Positions 52,201 to 61,862 of a DNA stretch of 64,000 nucleotides are shown here, one piece after another; within the stretch, counting starts at the first letter, position 1, and the number at the start of each line of letters is the position of its first letter. The position numbers were made by a program, and so were the translations under genes. This DNA comes from Bowmanella denitrificans. GTDB taxonomy: Bacteria > Pseudomonadota > Gammaproteobacteria > Enterobacterales > Alteromonadaceae. The notes beneath the pieces were generated by a model. That model saw nothing but the letters and a program-made list of their open reading frames with translations. It was not told the DNA's origin and ran no database searches. The stretch covers positions 124,001-188,000 of the forward strand of contig NZ_PEBU01000012.1 of assembly GCF_002887595.1 (NCBI RefSeq), given 5' to 3'.

Positions 52201-54576
52201 TTAGTTATGACAAATTTTAACCACTTTGGTCATCGCTTGCCCGTCCTCCTGCAGTGGGAAGTCAAACTGGTTGCTGCCGTCAGCCAGTTCCAGGGTGATA
52301 GCATCCCGATGATAGAGCATAAATCGGGCTGGTGCTGGTAACTTCCTGGTCACGGTTGGGTTTGTCCTGGTCAACGTCAGTGCGCCGTAGAAGTTAAATT
52401 CCAGCTCCTGTGGCTGTGCACCGTCCTGCTTGATGTAAATTGCACTACCGGCCAGCTTAAATCCTTCGCAAAACTCTGCGGTCAGAGTGAGTGTCTGCGG
52501 CCTGGCCAGTTTTATCTCGCCCAGTTCCTGGTTGTTACTCTGAGGTTCTTCCAGGTCCATATAGTTGATCGTGTTACCACCAAACCACTGTGAAAAAGTC
52601 AGTTTTAATGGCCAGCTTTCCTGTTCGGATTTCACCACTACCAAGTCAAATTGCCCTTGCTCATTAGCCCTTGCCTGATAGCCCTTTCTACCGCCAATGA
52701 CGGTCAGCGGATAAATGGGGTTGCCCAAATAGTCCAGCGCTTTGCCGGAAAAATGGTACACATTCTGGCTGTCAACAACCTCAATGCGCACCGCTTCGAT
52801 ATCCTGATTGACACCGTCACTTACGGTGACCTGAAGATCATAGTGACCGACTTTTTCCGGGGTAAAGTTGAGCCTGGCAGAGCGCATGTCACCAAACTGG
52901 GACGTCTGCTCTGATGGGCCGCTGTTTAAGCGCCATTGATAGGTCAAGGGATCATTATCCTGATCCTGACTACCGCTGGCATCCAGGGTAATGCTATTGC
53001 CAAGGGTCATCAGTTTGCCGTTTTCCACATCAATCCTGGCTTGCGGGGCATGACCTTCCTCTACTTTTACCCAGTGCATGGCATGATAACTGTCCTGGTG
53101 GCCATCGTTGACCAGCAGTTCAATCAGGTATTCCCCGGGGGTCTGGGTACTGAACTGACTTTTCACTTTGCTGGCGTCGGTTAAACTCGGCGTAGCGTCC
53201 TGAGGTGCTTTTTTCACACTCCACTGGTAGCTTAATGTATCTGACTCGCTGTCAAATGAACCACTGGCATCCAGGGTTAAAGGCTGGCCAAGGTTAATGC
53301 GACTTTGGCCCTGAATACTGGCTAAAGGTGCATGATTAGCCTGCACCGGCATGGTAAAGAAAACTGGCGCTGAGGTCAGTTGTCCGTCAGACACCGTCAG
53401 TGACACCAGATAGTCACCTTCTGCATCAAAGTTAATCAGCGCTGTTTTGGTTTTGGCATTGGTCAGTGCAGCCTGACTGGCGTCGGGTTTTTGTAGCAAA
53501 TGCCACTGATAGCTTAGGCTGTCATTATCCCGGTCTTTCCCTTCGCCGTGGAGGGTAATACCTGTACCGGGTCGGTACGGCTCAAACATATTCACCACAT
53601 TGTTGATACTTGCCACAGGTTTGCGGTTTTGCTGGTCCTCAAGCACTTCCAGCGTGGTGGTAATGGTGTTTTGTTGTGTGCCGTTGTTTAACAGCAAGGC
53701 TATCTCATATTGGCCGGGTAGATCGGCAAAAAAGTTGCTCTCTAAGCTCGTTGGGGTCGACAATTCCACTTCGCTGCCTGCGGGTGCCTGCGACACAGAC
53801 CAAAGCACACCATTGCCTTCCTTGCCATAAGCGGTCAACCTGATACCTTTGTTTGGCCAGGTTTGCACAAAGTCAGCATGAATTTCCGCCACAGGTTTAG
53901 CGCTATCGGGATTGTCAGCCCAGATTGCATGCTGGGCGGTCAAAGTGCGTTTTGACGTGGTGGCGGTCAGTTCTAGTACATACTGCCCGGCACTATCCGG
54001 TATAAAGCGGGTTCTGATACCTTGTTGGTTACCCAACTGCACCTGACTGGCGGCGGGTTTATCCAGTATCTGCCAACTGAAGGTTGGCTGTTCCACCCCA
54101 ATATCGTCAAATTGACTGAAGGCAGCATAAAGTGCCGTACTTTGTGCCACCACCGCAACATTATCCGCGCTTATATTTAGCATCGCCGGGGTAAGTTCCC
54201 CTGCTTGTAGCGTGACCTGGGTCTGGTGTGCATTGCCCTTACTGTCGGTCACCTTCAGGCTGATGTTGTAGGTACCAGGATGCATCGGCGTGAAACTAAG
54301 GGTCTGACCGGAAGGGTTGTCCAGCGTGACAGCGTTACCTTGCGGGTCGGTTACCTGCCATGCGAAGGTCAGATTGTCCTGCTCCGGATCGCTACTCTGC
54401 TGTGCCGATATAACGATGGTCTGGGCCACATCGATATGAGTTTGATCCAAGGTGATTTTAGCGACAGGCGGTTTGTTTTGTGGTTGAGGCTGTGGGTCAT
54501 CTGAACCGGAACCACCACCGCAACCAGTGAGTATTAAAGATAAGCTCAGGGCGGCGAGGCTAAGGGGGTATTTCAT
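52201..54576 (-). CDS. Large lipoprotein with about six PKD-like repeats
   Basis: The ATG at 54576 gives 791 residues with a lipobox LTGC (Cys19), followed by a Gly/Ser/Asp linker. Some six tandem PKD/Ig-like modules of about 90 residues cover roughly 35-590, shown by repeated phrases such as DASGS-D-D-D-LSYQW and GEYLIELLVNDG. A C-terminal part (about 600-791) begins with a carboxypeptidase-regulatory-like fold (GKALDYLGNPIYPLTVIGG) and ends in two Cys-containing strands. It probably sits in the outer membrane or at the surface. Binding partner unknown; no enzyme domain seen. Confidence 0.82.
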   Translation of the reverse strand: MKYPLSLAALSLSLILTGCGGGSGSDDPQPQPQNKPPVAKITLDQTHIDVAQTIVISAQQSSDPEQDNLTFAWQVTDPQGNAVTLDNPSGQTLSFTPMHPGTYNISLKVTDSKGNAHQTQVTLQAGELTPAMLNISADNVAVVAQSTALYAAFSQFDDIGVEQPTFSWQILDKPAASQVQLGNQQGIRTRFIPDSAGQYVLELTATTSKRTLTAQHAIWADNPDSAKPVAEIHADFVQTWPNKGIRLTAYGKEGNGVLWSVSQAPAGSEVELSTPTSLESNFFADLPGQYEIALLLNNGTQQNTITTTLEVLEDQQNRKPVASINNVVNMFEPYRPGTGITLHGEGKDRDNDSLSYQWHLLQKPDASQAALTNAKTKTALINFDAEGDYLVSLTVSDGQLTSAPVFFTMPVQANHAPLASIQGQSRINLGQPLTLDASGSFDSESDTLSYQWSVKKAPQDATPSLTDASKVKSQFSTQTPGEYLIELLVNDGHQDSYHAMHWVKVEEGHAPQARIDVENGKLMTLGNSITLDASGSQDQDNDPLTYQWRLNSGPSEQTSQFGDMRSARLNFTPEKVGHYDLQVTVSDGVNQDIEAVRIEVVDSQNVYHFSGKALDYLGNPIYPLTVIGGRKGYQARANEQGQFDLVVVKSEQESWPLKLTFSQWFGGNTINYMDLEEPQSNNQELGEIKLARPQTLTLTAEFCEGFKLAGSAIYIKQDGAQPQELEFNFYGALTLTRTNPTVTRKLPAPARFMLYHRDAITLELADGSNQFDFPLQEDGQAMTKVVKICHN

Positions 54577-54775
54577 GCTACTTCCTTTTTGAGTCAGCAA
54601 TTACATCTTGCCGGTAAGATCACCGACATTGCATTTCCCTTCCATTCGGGAGCCTGCACGCTAGGGAAACCCATGGAAACAGTCAATTTTCAGATTGTAA
54701 AATCTTGTGTATGCAGCCTGCTGTATCCTGATGAAAAATTGTCCTTGCCTGTTACTGGCTTGTTCTGCTTAAATA

Positions 54776-54797
54776 AATAACTGACCGGTCAGTTATT
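54776..54797. promoter_or_regulatory. Perfect 22-bp palindrome, probable TetR operator
   Basis: AATAACTGACC (54776-54786) is followed directly by its exact reverse complement (54787-54797). The centre ACTGACCGGTCAGT is the type of site bound by many TetR-family repressors. It ends ten bases before the ATG of the adjacent tetR-like gene, so the repressor would block its own operon, including the efflux genes. Confidence 0.82.
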
Positions 54798-54807
54798 AAA
54801 GGTGAGC

Positions 54808-55434
54808 ATGCGACGCGCCAATACCGATGCCGCAAAAGATTTACGCCGTAGCCAGTTCTTAGAGGCGGGACTACAGGAATTTTTTGAACGGGGTTTCAGC
54901 TTTGCCAAGATGGAAAACATCGCCCGCAGTGCCGGGGTCTCTAAAGGCACGCTGTATCTGTATTTCGATTCCAAGGAAGAGTTGTTTATGGAGATTGTCT
55001 CCACCGTAGCCATTCCGCGGGTCGAAATGCTGGAAAGCATTATGCAGGAGGTTGGGGACTTTGAGTTGGCTCTGGACAGGCTGGTGAACGCGCTGCCATT
55101 GATGATCCGTGATTCCAAATTGCCGATGATTGCCAAAGTCTTGATTGGCGATGCCTTCGCTTTTCCGGAGGTAGTGCGCCGCTATCGTCAGGAGGTTATT
55201 GAACGGGCATTGGCGGCTTTAACCTTATTGGTACAGCGTGGGGTTGATGCCGGTAAAATAGAAGCTGACAACCCGCAAAATGTGGCCAGACTGATGATTG
55301 CACCGGTGATTTTCAGTGCGATCTGGACCGTAGTGTTTGAGCCGGCTGACAAACAAAAACTGGACCTGGGATCTTTGTTTGCCACCCATAAAAGCATGCT
55401 GTTAAAGGCACTGAAAGTGAAGGAGGCAAGATGA
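54808..55434 (+). CDS. TetR-family transcriptional repressor of the efflux operon
   Basis: Starting at the ATG at 54808 (AAGGTG just upstream), the 208-residue protein has an N-terminal TetR helix-turn-helix: RSQFLEAGLQEFFERGF, then MENIARSAGVSKGTLYLYF and SKEELF. The C-terminal part is helical and probably binds the effector. The stop overlaps the start of the HlyD gene by four bases (ATGA). Autoregulation through the 22-bp palindrome ahead is likely. Confidence 0.92.
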   Translation: MRRANTDAAKDLRRSQFLEAGLQEFFERGFSFAKMENIARSAGVSKGTLYLYFDSKEELFMEIVSTVAIPRVEMLESIMQEVGDFELALDRLVNALPLMIRDSKLPMIAKVLIGDAFAFPEVVRRYRQEVIERALAALTLLVQRGVDAGKIEADNPQNVARLMIAPVIFSAIWTVVFEPADKQKLDLGSLFATHKSMLLKALKVKEAR

Positions 55435-56366
55435 ACAAGACGCTGTGTTTGTTAGTGCTGCTATTGGCGGGGTGCAGCCAGTCGTCGGATTCAGGGCATT
55501 ACACCGGGTATGTGGAAGTGCGGCAATTGTTGATATCTGCCCCGCAATCCGGTTGGTTAACTGAACAACCGGTACAAGAGGGCCGGCAGGTGCAACCTGG
55601 CCAGACGCTGTTTGCCCTGGAATCCGAGCGCGAGCAATTGGAAATTCAGCGTAGTCAGGATGCCCTGATGCAGAAACAGGCGCTTTTGCAGGATATGCAA
55701 AAAGGTGCCAGACAACAGGTGCTGGACCGGATCCGCGCGCAGCTTGCCGAAGCACAGGCCAGGCTTGAACTGGCTAACCTGGAAGTTACCCGGCAGAAAC
55801 AAACCGCAGAGCAGCAGCTTAGTTCCCAGGCCAGTCTGGATCAGGCCATTGCTAATCAAAAAGTCGCGTCTGCTCAGCTAAAACAGCTTGAAGAACAGCT
55901 GGCCGAAGCTGGACTTGCGGCCAGACCGGATGCATTGGAAGCGGCTCGGGCAGATGCACAGGCAGCCGCTCAGGCCGAGGCTATCAGCCGCTGGAATTTG
56001 CAACAACGTAAGGTGCGGGCAGGGCAAAGTGGCTGGGTGGATGAGGTATTTTATCGCCCGGGTGAATTTGTTAATGCCGGTGTTCCGGTGTTGTCGTTAC
56101 GATTGGCAAATCAATCTAAGGTGCGTTTTTATGTGCCGGTGGCGGTACTAAGCCAGTTGGCGTTGGGGCAATCCATCCAGGTTGCCATAGACGGGCAATC
56201 GCAGGGTTTAAAAGCCACAGTCAGTTTTTTGGCCAAACAGGCTGAGTTTACTCCGCCGGTGCTTTACGGCAAAGACAGTCGCGACAAGCTGATGTTCCTG
56301 GTGGAAGCCGATTTGCCTGCGGATACCAGTATTCCGGCAGGTTTGCCCGTGGATGTGACACTATGA
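55431..56366 (+). CDS. HlyD-type periplasmic adaptor lipoprotein of an ABC export system
   Basis: The 311-residue protein has a lipobox LLAGC (Cys15), a biotinyl-lipoyl-like half (VEVRQLLISAPQSGWL), a long coiled-coil hairpin rich in Gln/Ala/Glu (about 65-190) and the second lipoyl half with RAGQSGWVDEVFYRPGEFV. This is the membrane-fusion-protein layout of YbhG/YhiI-type exporters. It would link the ABC permease to an outer-membrane TolC-like channel, not encoded here. Overlaps tetR and the ATPase gene by four bases each. Confidence 0.88.
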   Translation: MNKTLCLLVLLLAGCSQSSDSGHYTGYVEVRQLLISAPQSGWLTEQPVQEGRQVQPGQTLFALESEREQLEIQRSQDALMQKQALLQDMQKGARQQVLDRIRAQLAEAQARLELANLEVTRQKQTAEQQLSSQASLDQAIANQKVASAQLKQLEEQLAEAGLAARPDALEAARADAQAAAQAEAISRWNLQQRKVRAGQSGWVDEVFYRPGEFVNAGVPVLSLRLANQSKVRFYVPVAVLSQLALGQSIQVAIDGQSQGLKATVSFLAKQAEFTPPVLYGKDSRDKLMFLVEADLPADTSIPAGLPVDVTL

Positions 56367-57292
56367 ACGAACTGGCCATTGATGTCAGCGGTCTGGTTAA
56401 ACGTTTTAATAACAAGGCCGTGGTGCGCGGTGTGGACTTGCAAATGCCAAGAGGGCAGGTATGGGGATTTCTTGGCCCCAACGGCTCGGGAAAAACCACC
56501 ACTATCCGCATGATCTGCGGCCTGCTTGAACCCTCAGCAGGTGAGGGCCGTTGTCTGGGTTTTGATATTCGCCGTCAGGCGCGGAAAATCAAAGACGCCA
56601 CCGGCTATATGACCCAGAAGTTTTCCTTCTGGGAAGATCTGACCATTCGTGAAAACCTGGAATTCGTAGCGCGCTTATACAATTTATCCGGGCGCAAAAA
56701 ATTGGTGGACACCACCCTGGACAAACTCGGCCTGACCGAACGGCAAGGGCAATTGAGCGGTGCATTGTCCGGTGGTTGGAAACAACGCCTGGCCCTGGCG
56801 GCCGTAACCATGCACAAGCCCGATTTACTGTTACTGGACGAACCTACTGCTGGGGTAGATCCCCAAGCCCGGCGGGATTTCTGGGATGAAATCCACCAGT
56901 TGTCTAATCAGGGCATGACGGTGCTGGTTTCTACCCACTATATGGATGAAGCCGAGCGTTGTGACCAGATCGTCTATCTGGCCCATGGCAATATTCTGAC
57001 CCAGGGAAAGGTCGATGACGTGATTGAAAAAGCCGGACTGATTACCTTTCAGGGCAAGGGCCATAACGTACGGTTGCTGGCTGAGCAATTGAAAGGGGTC
57101 AGTGGTGTGGAGCATGTGGCGTTTTTTGGGGCGGCATTGCATGTCAGCGGTCGCGATCGTGTCAGTCTTGAAAAGGCTATAGCGGCTTTCGCCAATGATG
57201 ATGTGAACTGGCAGGAGATCCAGGCCAGTCTGGAAGACACCTTTATTTCACTGATGCAGGATGCCGGTAAAGACACCAGGGAGCATGGCTGA
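56363..57292 (+). CDS. ABC transporter ATP-binding protein (DrrA/YbhF type)
   Basis: The 309-residue ATPase shows Walker A GPNGSGKTTT, the signature LSGGWKQRLALAA, Walker B LLLLDEPTAGVDPQARR and the switch His in VLVSTHYMDEAERC. A C-terminal extension of about 80 residues is common in DrrA-type drug or lipid exporters. It overlaps HlyD by four bases and the permease by one. Single NBD, so it should act as a homodimer or pair with the single permease. Confidence 0.92.
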   Translation: MNELAIDVSGLVKRFNNKAVVRGVDLQMPRGQVWGFLGPNGSGKTTTIRMICGLLEPSAGEGRCLGFDIRRQARKIKDATGYMTQKFSFWEDLTIRENLEFVARLYNLSGRKKLVDTTLDKLGLTERQGQLSGALSGGWKQRLALAAVTMHKPDLLLLDEPTAGVDPQARRDFWDEIHQLSNQGMTVLVSTHYMDEAERCDQIVYLAHGNILTQGKVDDVIEKAGLITFQGKGHNVRLLAEQLKGVSGVEHVAFFGAALHVSGRDRVSLEKAIAAFANDDVNWQEIQASLEDTFISLMQDAGKDTREHG

Positions 57293-58428
57293 TGAAACTA
57301 TTTGCCAGTTTAGGACGGGTTTACGCCATTATGGCCAAAGAGCTGGTACAGATGCGCCGGGACCGGATGACGTTCGCCATGATGTTGGCGTTACCTATTA
57401 TCCAGTTAATCCTGTTTGGCTTTGCCATCAATACTGATCCTAAATCGTTACCGACCGCCGTTTATGCCGAAGACAACTCACCGGTGGTGCGCCGGATACT
57501 CAGTGCGTTTGAACAATCGGGTTACTATCAGTTGCTGCGCCGTGCCGACAGCCCACAGCAAGGTAGTGATTGGCTGGCAAAAGGGGAGGTTTCTTTTGTT
57601 ATCCATATCCCTGAAGGTTTTACCCGCCGCCTGATACGGGGTGAACATCCGCAGCTATTGGTTGAAGCCGATGCTTCTGATCCCGCCGCAGCCTCCAATG
57701 CCATCAGTCAGGCCAGGGAAATCGTCAATCAGGCCCTTGGCACAGAGCTAAAAGGGCCACTGCAATACCTGCGCAGCCCACCACCACAAGTGGATGTGGT
57801 GGTACACAAGCGTTACAACCCTGAAGGCATTACCCAATACAATATTGTGCCGGGACTGCTTGGCGTTATTTTAACCATGACCTGTGTGATGATCACTTCT
57901 ATGGCCATGACCCGGGAAAGTGAACGGGGCAATCTGGAAAATCTGCTGGCGATGCCGACCCGCCCCCATGAAATGATGCTGGGTAAAATTTGCCCTTATA
58001 TTCTGGTCGGCCTGGTGCAAACCCTGGTGATCCTCTCGGCGGCCAAATATCTGTTTGATGTACCGTTTTTCGGCAGTTTAGGGCTGTTGTTGGCCGGGGT
58101 GATGGTATTTATTTTTGCCAATTTATGCCTGGGCTTTACCTTTTCCACCGTAGCACGCAGTCAGATGCAGGCCATGCAGATGACATTTTTCTTCTTTTTA
58201 CCTTCCATTTTGTTGTCTGGTTTTATGTTTCCGTTTCGCGGTATGCCTGTGTGGGCGCAAAGTATTGGCGAAGTGCTGCCCTTAACGCACTTTTTGCGTA
58301 TGGTGCGCGGCGTGATGCTAAAAGGTAATGGCATGCCCGAATTGCAGCAGGAGTTTTTGGCCCTCACCCTTTTTATCCTGGTGGTAGGCACTGTGGCTAT
58401 TTTGCGTTACCGTCGTACGCTGGACTAA
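57292..58428 (+). CDS. ABC-2 family transporter permease (YbhS/YhhJ type)
   Basis: The 378-residue protein has an N-terminal helix (FAMMLALPIIQLILFGFAI), a large periplasmic domain of about 120 residues (35-170, with VVHKRYNPEG at its end) and five C-terminal helices including NIVPGLLGVILTMTCVMIT and LPLTHFLRMVRGVMLKG, which match ABC-2 permeases. It follows the ATPase with a one-base overlap. Substrate unknown; a drug, lipid or toxic compound is plausible given TetR control. Confidence 0.9.
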   Translation: MKLFASLGRVYAIMAKELVQMRRDRMTFAMMLALPIIQLILFGFAINTDPKSLPTAVYAEDNSPVVRRILSAFEQSGYYQLLRRADSPQQGSDWLAKGEVSFVIHIPEGFTRRLIRGEHPQLLVEADASDPAAASNAISQAREIVNQALGTELKGPLQYLRSPPPQVDVVVHKRYNPEGITQYNIVPGLLGVILTMTCVMITSMAMTRESERGNLENLLAMPTRPHEMMLGKICPYILVGLVQTLVILSAAKYLFDVPFFGSLGLLLAGVMVFIFANLCLGFTFSTVARSQMQAMQMTFFFFLPSILLSGFMFPFRGMPVWAQSIGEVLPLTHFLRMVRGVMLKGNGMPELQQEFLALTLFILVVGTVAILRYRRTLD

Positions 58429-58450
58429 TCCTTTATCATCAGGAATCCAG

Positions 58451-59278
58451 ATGACGATTCGACGAGCTCCTGCGACGCCACTTATTGGTGTCGTACAGGA
58501 GTTTTGGGCTACAGATGAGGTAGATTCTACATCCGCGGATTTGAGTCGCTGTGAGTTTATGCTACCCAGCGGCAAGATGAATCTGGTGTTTCGTCTGAGC
58601 AACAACCCATTATGGCTATATGAACCTGGTCGTCCTGAAAGTGTCACACGCTTTAACCGGGCTATGCTGGGCGGGGTGCGAAGCCGTTATTACATTCGTC
58701 AGTTTTGCAGCCCATCCAGTGCCGTTGGTGCGGTATTGCGGCCGGGTGCTGCGGCTATGTTCAGGGTGTCTGCCGATGAACTGGCTCATCGTCATACTCC
58801 TCTGGTTGATCTATTGGGAGAGCTTGCAAACAGGCTGTACGAACAATTGAGTGCAGCGCAATGCCTGCATCAGCGGATTAATTTGTTAGAAGCTGCATTG
58901 TTGACTCGCGTATCCTATATAAAAGCACCTACGGCGGTTGATAATGCTATGACGTCGTTTCAGGACTTGCCTAATGTTGGTGCAATGGTGCAACGCAGTG
59001 GATTAAGTCATCGGCACTTTATCGCTCGTTTTCGCCAGTCGGTCGGGTTGTCACCTAAACGTTATCTGCAAATACTCAGGTTTCAAAAAGCATTGCAAAT
59101 GCTGCGTAGTTCAAATGCTCCATCGCTGGCGCATTTGGCGATGGACATGGGCTACAGTGATCAGTCTCATTTTAACCGCGACTTTCTCTGTTTTGCCGGG
59201 GTAACACCACTGACCTACCAGCGTAACCCGCCGTCAGAAGCCAATCATTTACCCGCGAAGATGCCGTTCAGAAAATAG
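58451..59278 (+). CDS. AraC-family transcriptional regulator with DUF6597-like N-terminus
   Basis: The 275-residue protein has an N-terminal sensing region (about 10-120: FMLPSGKMNLVFRL and VGAVLRPGAAAMF) as found in regulators of the DUF6597 type, followed by AraC helix-turn-helix units (VQRSGLSHRHFIARFRQSVG and LAMDMGYSDQSHFNRDF). AGGA precedes the ATG. It lies 22 bases after the ABC operon but has the usual partnership with the downstream VOC gene; either could be the target. Confidence 0.84.
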   Translation: MTIRRAPATPLIGVVQEFWATDEVDSTSADLSRCEFMLPSGKMNLVFRLSNNPLWLYEPGRPESVTRFNRAMLGGVRSRYYIRQFCSPSSAVGAVLRPGAAAMFRVSADELAHRHTPLVDLLGELANRLYEQLSAAQCLHQRINLLEAALLTRVSYIKAPTAVDNAMTSFQDLPNVGAMVQRSGLSHRHFIARFRQSVGLSPKRYLQILRFQKALQMLRSSNAPSLAHLAMDMGYSDQSHFNRDFLCFAGVTPLTYQRNPPSEANHLPAKMPFRK

Positions 59279-59411
59279 AGTTAAGGATTAGAGATGAGAG
59301 GCCTATGGCATTTTTACTCTGACATTGGAGGTCAAATTTTTTCAATACCAACGTGCATCCATCTGCCAATCTGTATAGACCGTCTACTTAAAAACAATCA
59401 GGAGTCTGTTT

Positions 59412-59852
59412 ATGAAGATCCATGAAGTGTTTGCTTACTTATGTGTTTCAGATGCCGCCGCTGCCATTGCCTTCTATCAGGACGCTTTTGCTGTAAAAGA
59501 AAAGTTTCGTCTGACCGAGCCCGGCGGGCGTATTGGTCATGCAGAACTGGATTTTGGCGGGATGACCATTATGCTCAGTGATGAATTTCCTGAATGTGAG
59601 CTGCGTTCAGCATCCTCGTTGGGGGCGACCCCGGTAAGTATTCATCTGCACGTCGACAATGCCGATGAAATGATTGCCAGGGCTTTAGACGCTGGTGCGA
59701 CGCTTGAACGGGAAGCCAGGGATGAATTCTATGGTGAACGGTCTGGCGTAGTGCGCGACCCTTTTGGCCATCGTTGGTTGATTGGCCATGCTATTGAAGA
59801 GGTGGCCCCAGAGGAAATGCAGCGCAGATACAATGCGCTTTTGGCAGGCTGA
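59412..59852 (+). CDS. VOC-family protein (PhnB/glyoxalase-like)
   Basis: The 146-residue protein shows the PhnB-like VOC fold: AYLCVSDAAAAIAFYQDAF, GRIGHAELDFGGMTIMLSDE, VSIHLHVDNADEMIARALDAGA and VRDPFGHRWLIGH. Residues for metal binding are partly present (His in GHAEL, Glu missing at the end). Function unknown; related genes are often paired with AraC regulators and used for small-molecule resistance. AGGAG lies before the start. Confidence 0.84.
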   Translation: MKIHEVFAYLCVSDAAAAIAFYQDAFAVKEKFRLTEPGGRIGHAELDFGGMTIMLSDEFPECELRSASSLGATPVSIHLHVDNADEMIARALDAGATLEREARDEFYGERSGVVRDPFGHRWLIGHAIEEVAPEEMQRRYNALLAG

Positions 59853-59860
59853 AAGTCAGC
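59846..59860. terminator. Short hairpin between the VOC gene and mutH
   Basis: GGCTGA and TCAGCC pair around AAG at the end of the VOC gene, which converges with mutH. No T-run follows, so termination is uncertain. Confidence 0.3.
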
Positions 59861-59871
59861 CATATATCTCG

Positions 59872-60552
59872 TCAGATATCGGCAAAAGCCTGCTGTAACA
59901 GCGCTTGGGTAAAATGTTTCTTTAGATAGAAGCCGCGGGGACGGGTCTGTATCCAACCCCCGTCTTTACCTACTGCCTGGGTCAATGCGCTGCCATCCGC
60001 TGCTTTGGGGCGAAGTTGCATAACTTCGCCATGGCGGGCGGTAATGCTTTCCACCTGACCCAGCGCGATCATTTCCATGATTTCTTCCCAATCCTGGCGT
60101 AGCGCCTGTTCTTGTTGTGCGTCTGGCCGCCATAAGAAGGCGTTGGCGACGCGGCGCTGTGCTGGTGGAATGTCGCGGCTGGCTTCAATAGGCACCCAGC
60201 ATACGCAGGACAACTTATTTTTGACGTTGGACTGCTCCCAGCTTAATCCAGCAATGCCGGTAAGGGGCGCATAGCACACATATGTGGTTTCCAATGGCTT
60301 GCCTAAGCTGTCAATGGGCAGCGTTTTAAGCTCCACACCAAGTTCAGGGAAATCCTGCTCTGGCTTCGAGCCGGCCTGCGCCCCGAGCCAGGTTTCCAGC
60401 AACTGGCCGCTCCAGCCTTTGTGTCTGCGCAAATCGGCCGGGGTGTGCAAACCGGCCATATCGGCTAGCTCCCCGAGGCTGTATCCCGCTAGTGTGCGGG
60501 CCCGTTCAAGCAGTTCTTGTATACTGTGCGGAGCATGACTAGCGGGGTGCAT
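59872..60552 (-). CDS. mutH: DNA mismatch repair endonuclease MutH
   Basis: The ATG at 60552 gives 226 residues. MutH nicks the unmethylated strand at hemimethylated GATC sites once activated by MutL. The catalytic D-x6-E-x-K triad is seen as Asp67, Glu74 and Lys76 ([10 protein letters not shown]), with the N-terminal [10 protein letters not shown] and [13 protein letters not shown] regions typical of MutH/Sau3AI. Presence of MutH implies Dam methylation in this organism. Its start overlaps the end of the YhhN-like gene by 14 bases. rppH-ptsP nearby is a familiar neighbourhood. Confidence 0.94.
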   Translation of the reverse strand: MHPASHAPHSIQELLERARTLAGYSLGELADMAGLHTPADLRRHKGWSGQLLETWLGAQAGSKPEQDFPELGVELKTLPIDSLGKPLETTYVCYAPLTGIAGLSWEQSNVKNKLSCVCWVPIEASRDIPPAQRRVANAFLWRPDAQQEQALRQDWEEIMEMIALGQVESITARHGEVMQLRPKAADGSALTQAVGKDGGWIQTRPRGFYLKKHFTQALLQQAFADI

Positions 60553-61195
60553 GGCGTCCTTCATCGGCCATCGGCGCAATCTTCAATGCGCCATTCACCA
60601 GGCACAGCTGAGCAAGGTAATAGGTTAGCATGACGGCATAGGCTGAAAATGGGAAAGGTTGAATAAACAGGTTCCAGGCCAATAGCGCGTCTGACACCAA
60701 AAAGCTGGCAGCACCAAACAGTAACCAGTGTCCAAAGCGGTTAGCCAGGACCGCCATGGTCGCCATACTGCAGATTACCAGCATATAGGCCAGAACAGGC
60801 AACCGCATCGCATCCAGTTTAGGTAGCAATTGCCACAGCATCAGTACTGCAAACAACAATACGGCCAGCAGTGGCCACAGCTTCCAGGGCTGCCAATGAC
60901 GAAAACGCCAGAAGTTAGTGGCATAGGTTAACTGCGCCAGCAGAAAAGCACCCAATCCCAGTTCGAAGCTATGTTTAATGGGGAGGGCCAGAAAAATATC
61001 GCCGGTGGCAGAAAAAGCCAGGGCAAGCAAAAGCAGGTATTTATTGCTGGTGGCATTTCTCAGTACCAGCAGCATTAGCCACAGTATGGGCAGAGCCTTG
61101 AACAGGAAATCCATAGGGTAAGGGCGATAAGCCAGACTGAACAAATAGAACAGGCTGCTACCGGCAAATATCAGATTCCAATGTGTACTTCTCAT
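60539..61195 (-). CDS. YhhN/TMEM86-family lysoplasmalogenase-like membrane protein
   Basis: Starting at the ATG at 61195 ([12 protein letters not shown]), the 218-residue protein has seven to eight hydrophobic helices and the family motifs [22 protein letters not shown] and [12 protein letters not shown], where acidic residues sit inside helices. Relatives hydrolyse lysoplasmalogens in the membrane. A bacterial substrate is unclear. The gene precedes mutH with a short overlap, so they are read together. Confidence 0.82.
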   Translation of the reverse strand: MRSTHWNLIFAGSSLFYLFSLAYRPYPMDFLFKALPILWLMLLVLRNATSNKYLLLLALAFSATGDIFLALPIKHSFELGLGAFLLAQLTYATNFWRFRHWQPWKLWPLLAVLLFAVLMLWQLLPKLDAMRLPVLAYMLVICSMATMAVLANRFGHWLLFGAASFLVSDALLAWNLFIQPFPFSAYAVMLTYYLAQLCLVNGALKIAPMADEGRHAPR

Positions 61196-61334
61196 CCCGG
61201 GTTCCACTGCAGGTTAAAGGTATTTTGCTCCTGGCTTTGTCGCCTATTGTAATTAATCTTTCTGGGAGCTTTGAAACCTCCATAGTTTATGGAAGAATGC
61301 GGTACTAGAAAAGAACTAATGCCCGGGAGTCTAA

Positions 61335-61859
61335 GTGATTGATGCCGAAGGATTCCGCGCGAATGTGGGCATAGTGATTTGCAACAGAATCGGGCAGGTA
61401 TTTTGGGCAAGGCGCTACGGCCAACATTCATGGCAGTTTCCACAAGGCGGAATTGATCAGGGGGAAACTGCCGAGCAGGCGATGTATCGGGAGCTCCATG
61501 AGGAAGTGGGACTGAAGCCCCAGGACGTGGAAATTCTTGGGGTTACCAAGAACTGGGTAAGATACAAATTGCCAAAGAGGTTGATCAGACAAGGTAGCGA
61601 GCCGGTCTGTATCGGGCAAAAACAGAAGTGGTTTCTGTTACGGCTGACCTGTAAGGAAGAAGATGTGAATCTTCTGCATTCGGGGCACCCGGAATTTGAC
61701 GACTGGCGTTGGGTCAGTTACTGGTATCCGATTCGTAATGTGGTGTCATTTAAACGTGACGTCTATCGGCGGGTGATGAAGGAATTTCTGCCTGTTGCGA
61801 TGCCAGTGCAAGGTCGTCCGCCCTTGGCCAATAAGCCAAAGCGTAGAAGGAGAAATTAA
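61335..61859 (+). CDS. rppH: RNA pyrophosphohydrolase RppH
   Basis: The 174-residue Nudix enzyme removes pyrophosphate from mRNA 5' ends and triggers RNase E decay. The Nudix box is at 38-60 (GGI-x5-E-x7-REL-x-EEVGL). Conserved RppH stretches include [29 protein letters not shown] and [14 protein letters not shown] at 61335 encodes the first residue, matching the MID N-terminus of E. coli RppH. ptsP follows after three bases, a conserved pair. Confidence 0.95.
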   Translation: MIDAEGFRANVGIVICNRIGQVFWARRYGQHSWQFPQGGIDQGETAEQAMYRELHEEVGLKPQDVEILGVTKNWVRYKLPKRLIRQGSEPVCIGQKQKWFLLRLTCKEEDVNLLHSGHPEFDDWRWVSYWYPIRNVVSFKRDVYRRVMKEFLPVAMPVQGRPPLANKPKRRRRN

Positions 61860-61862
61860 TCC

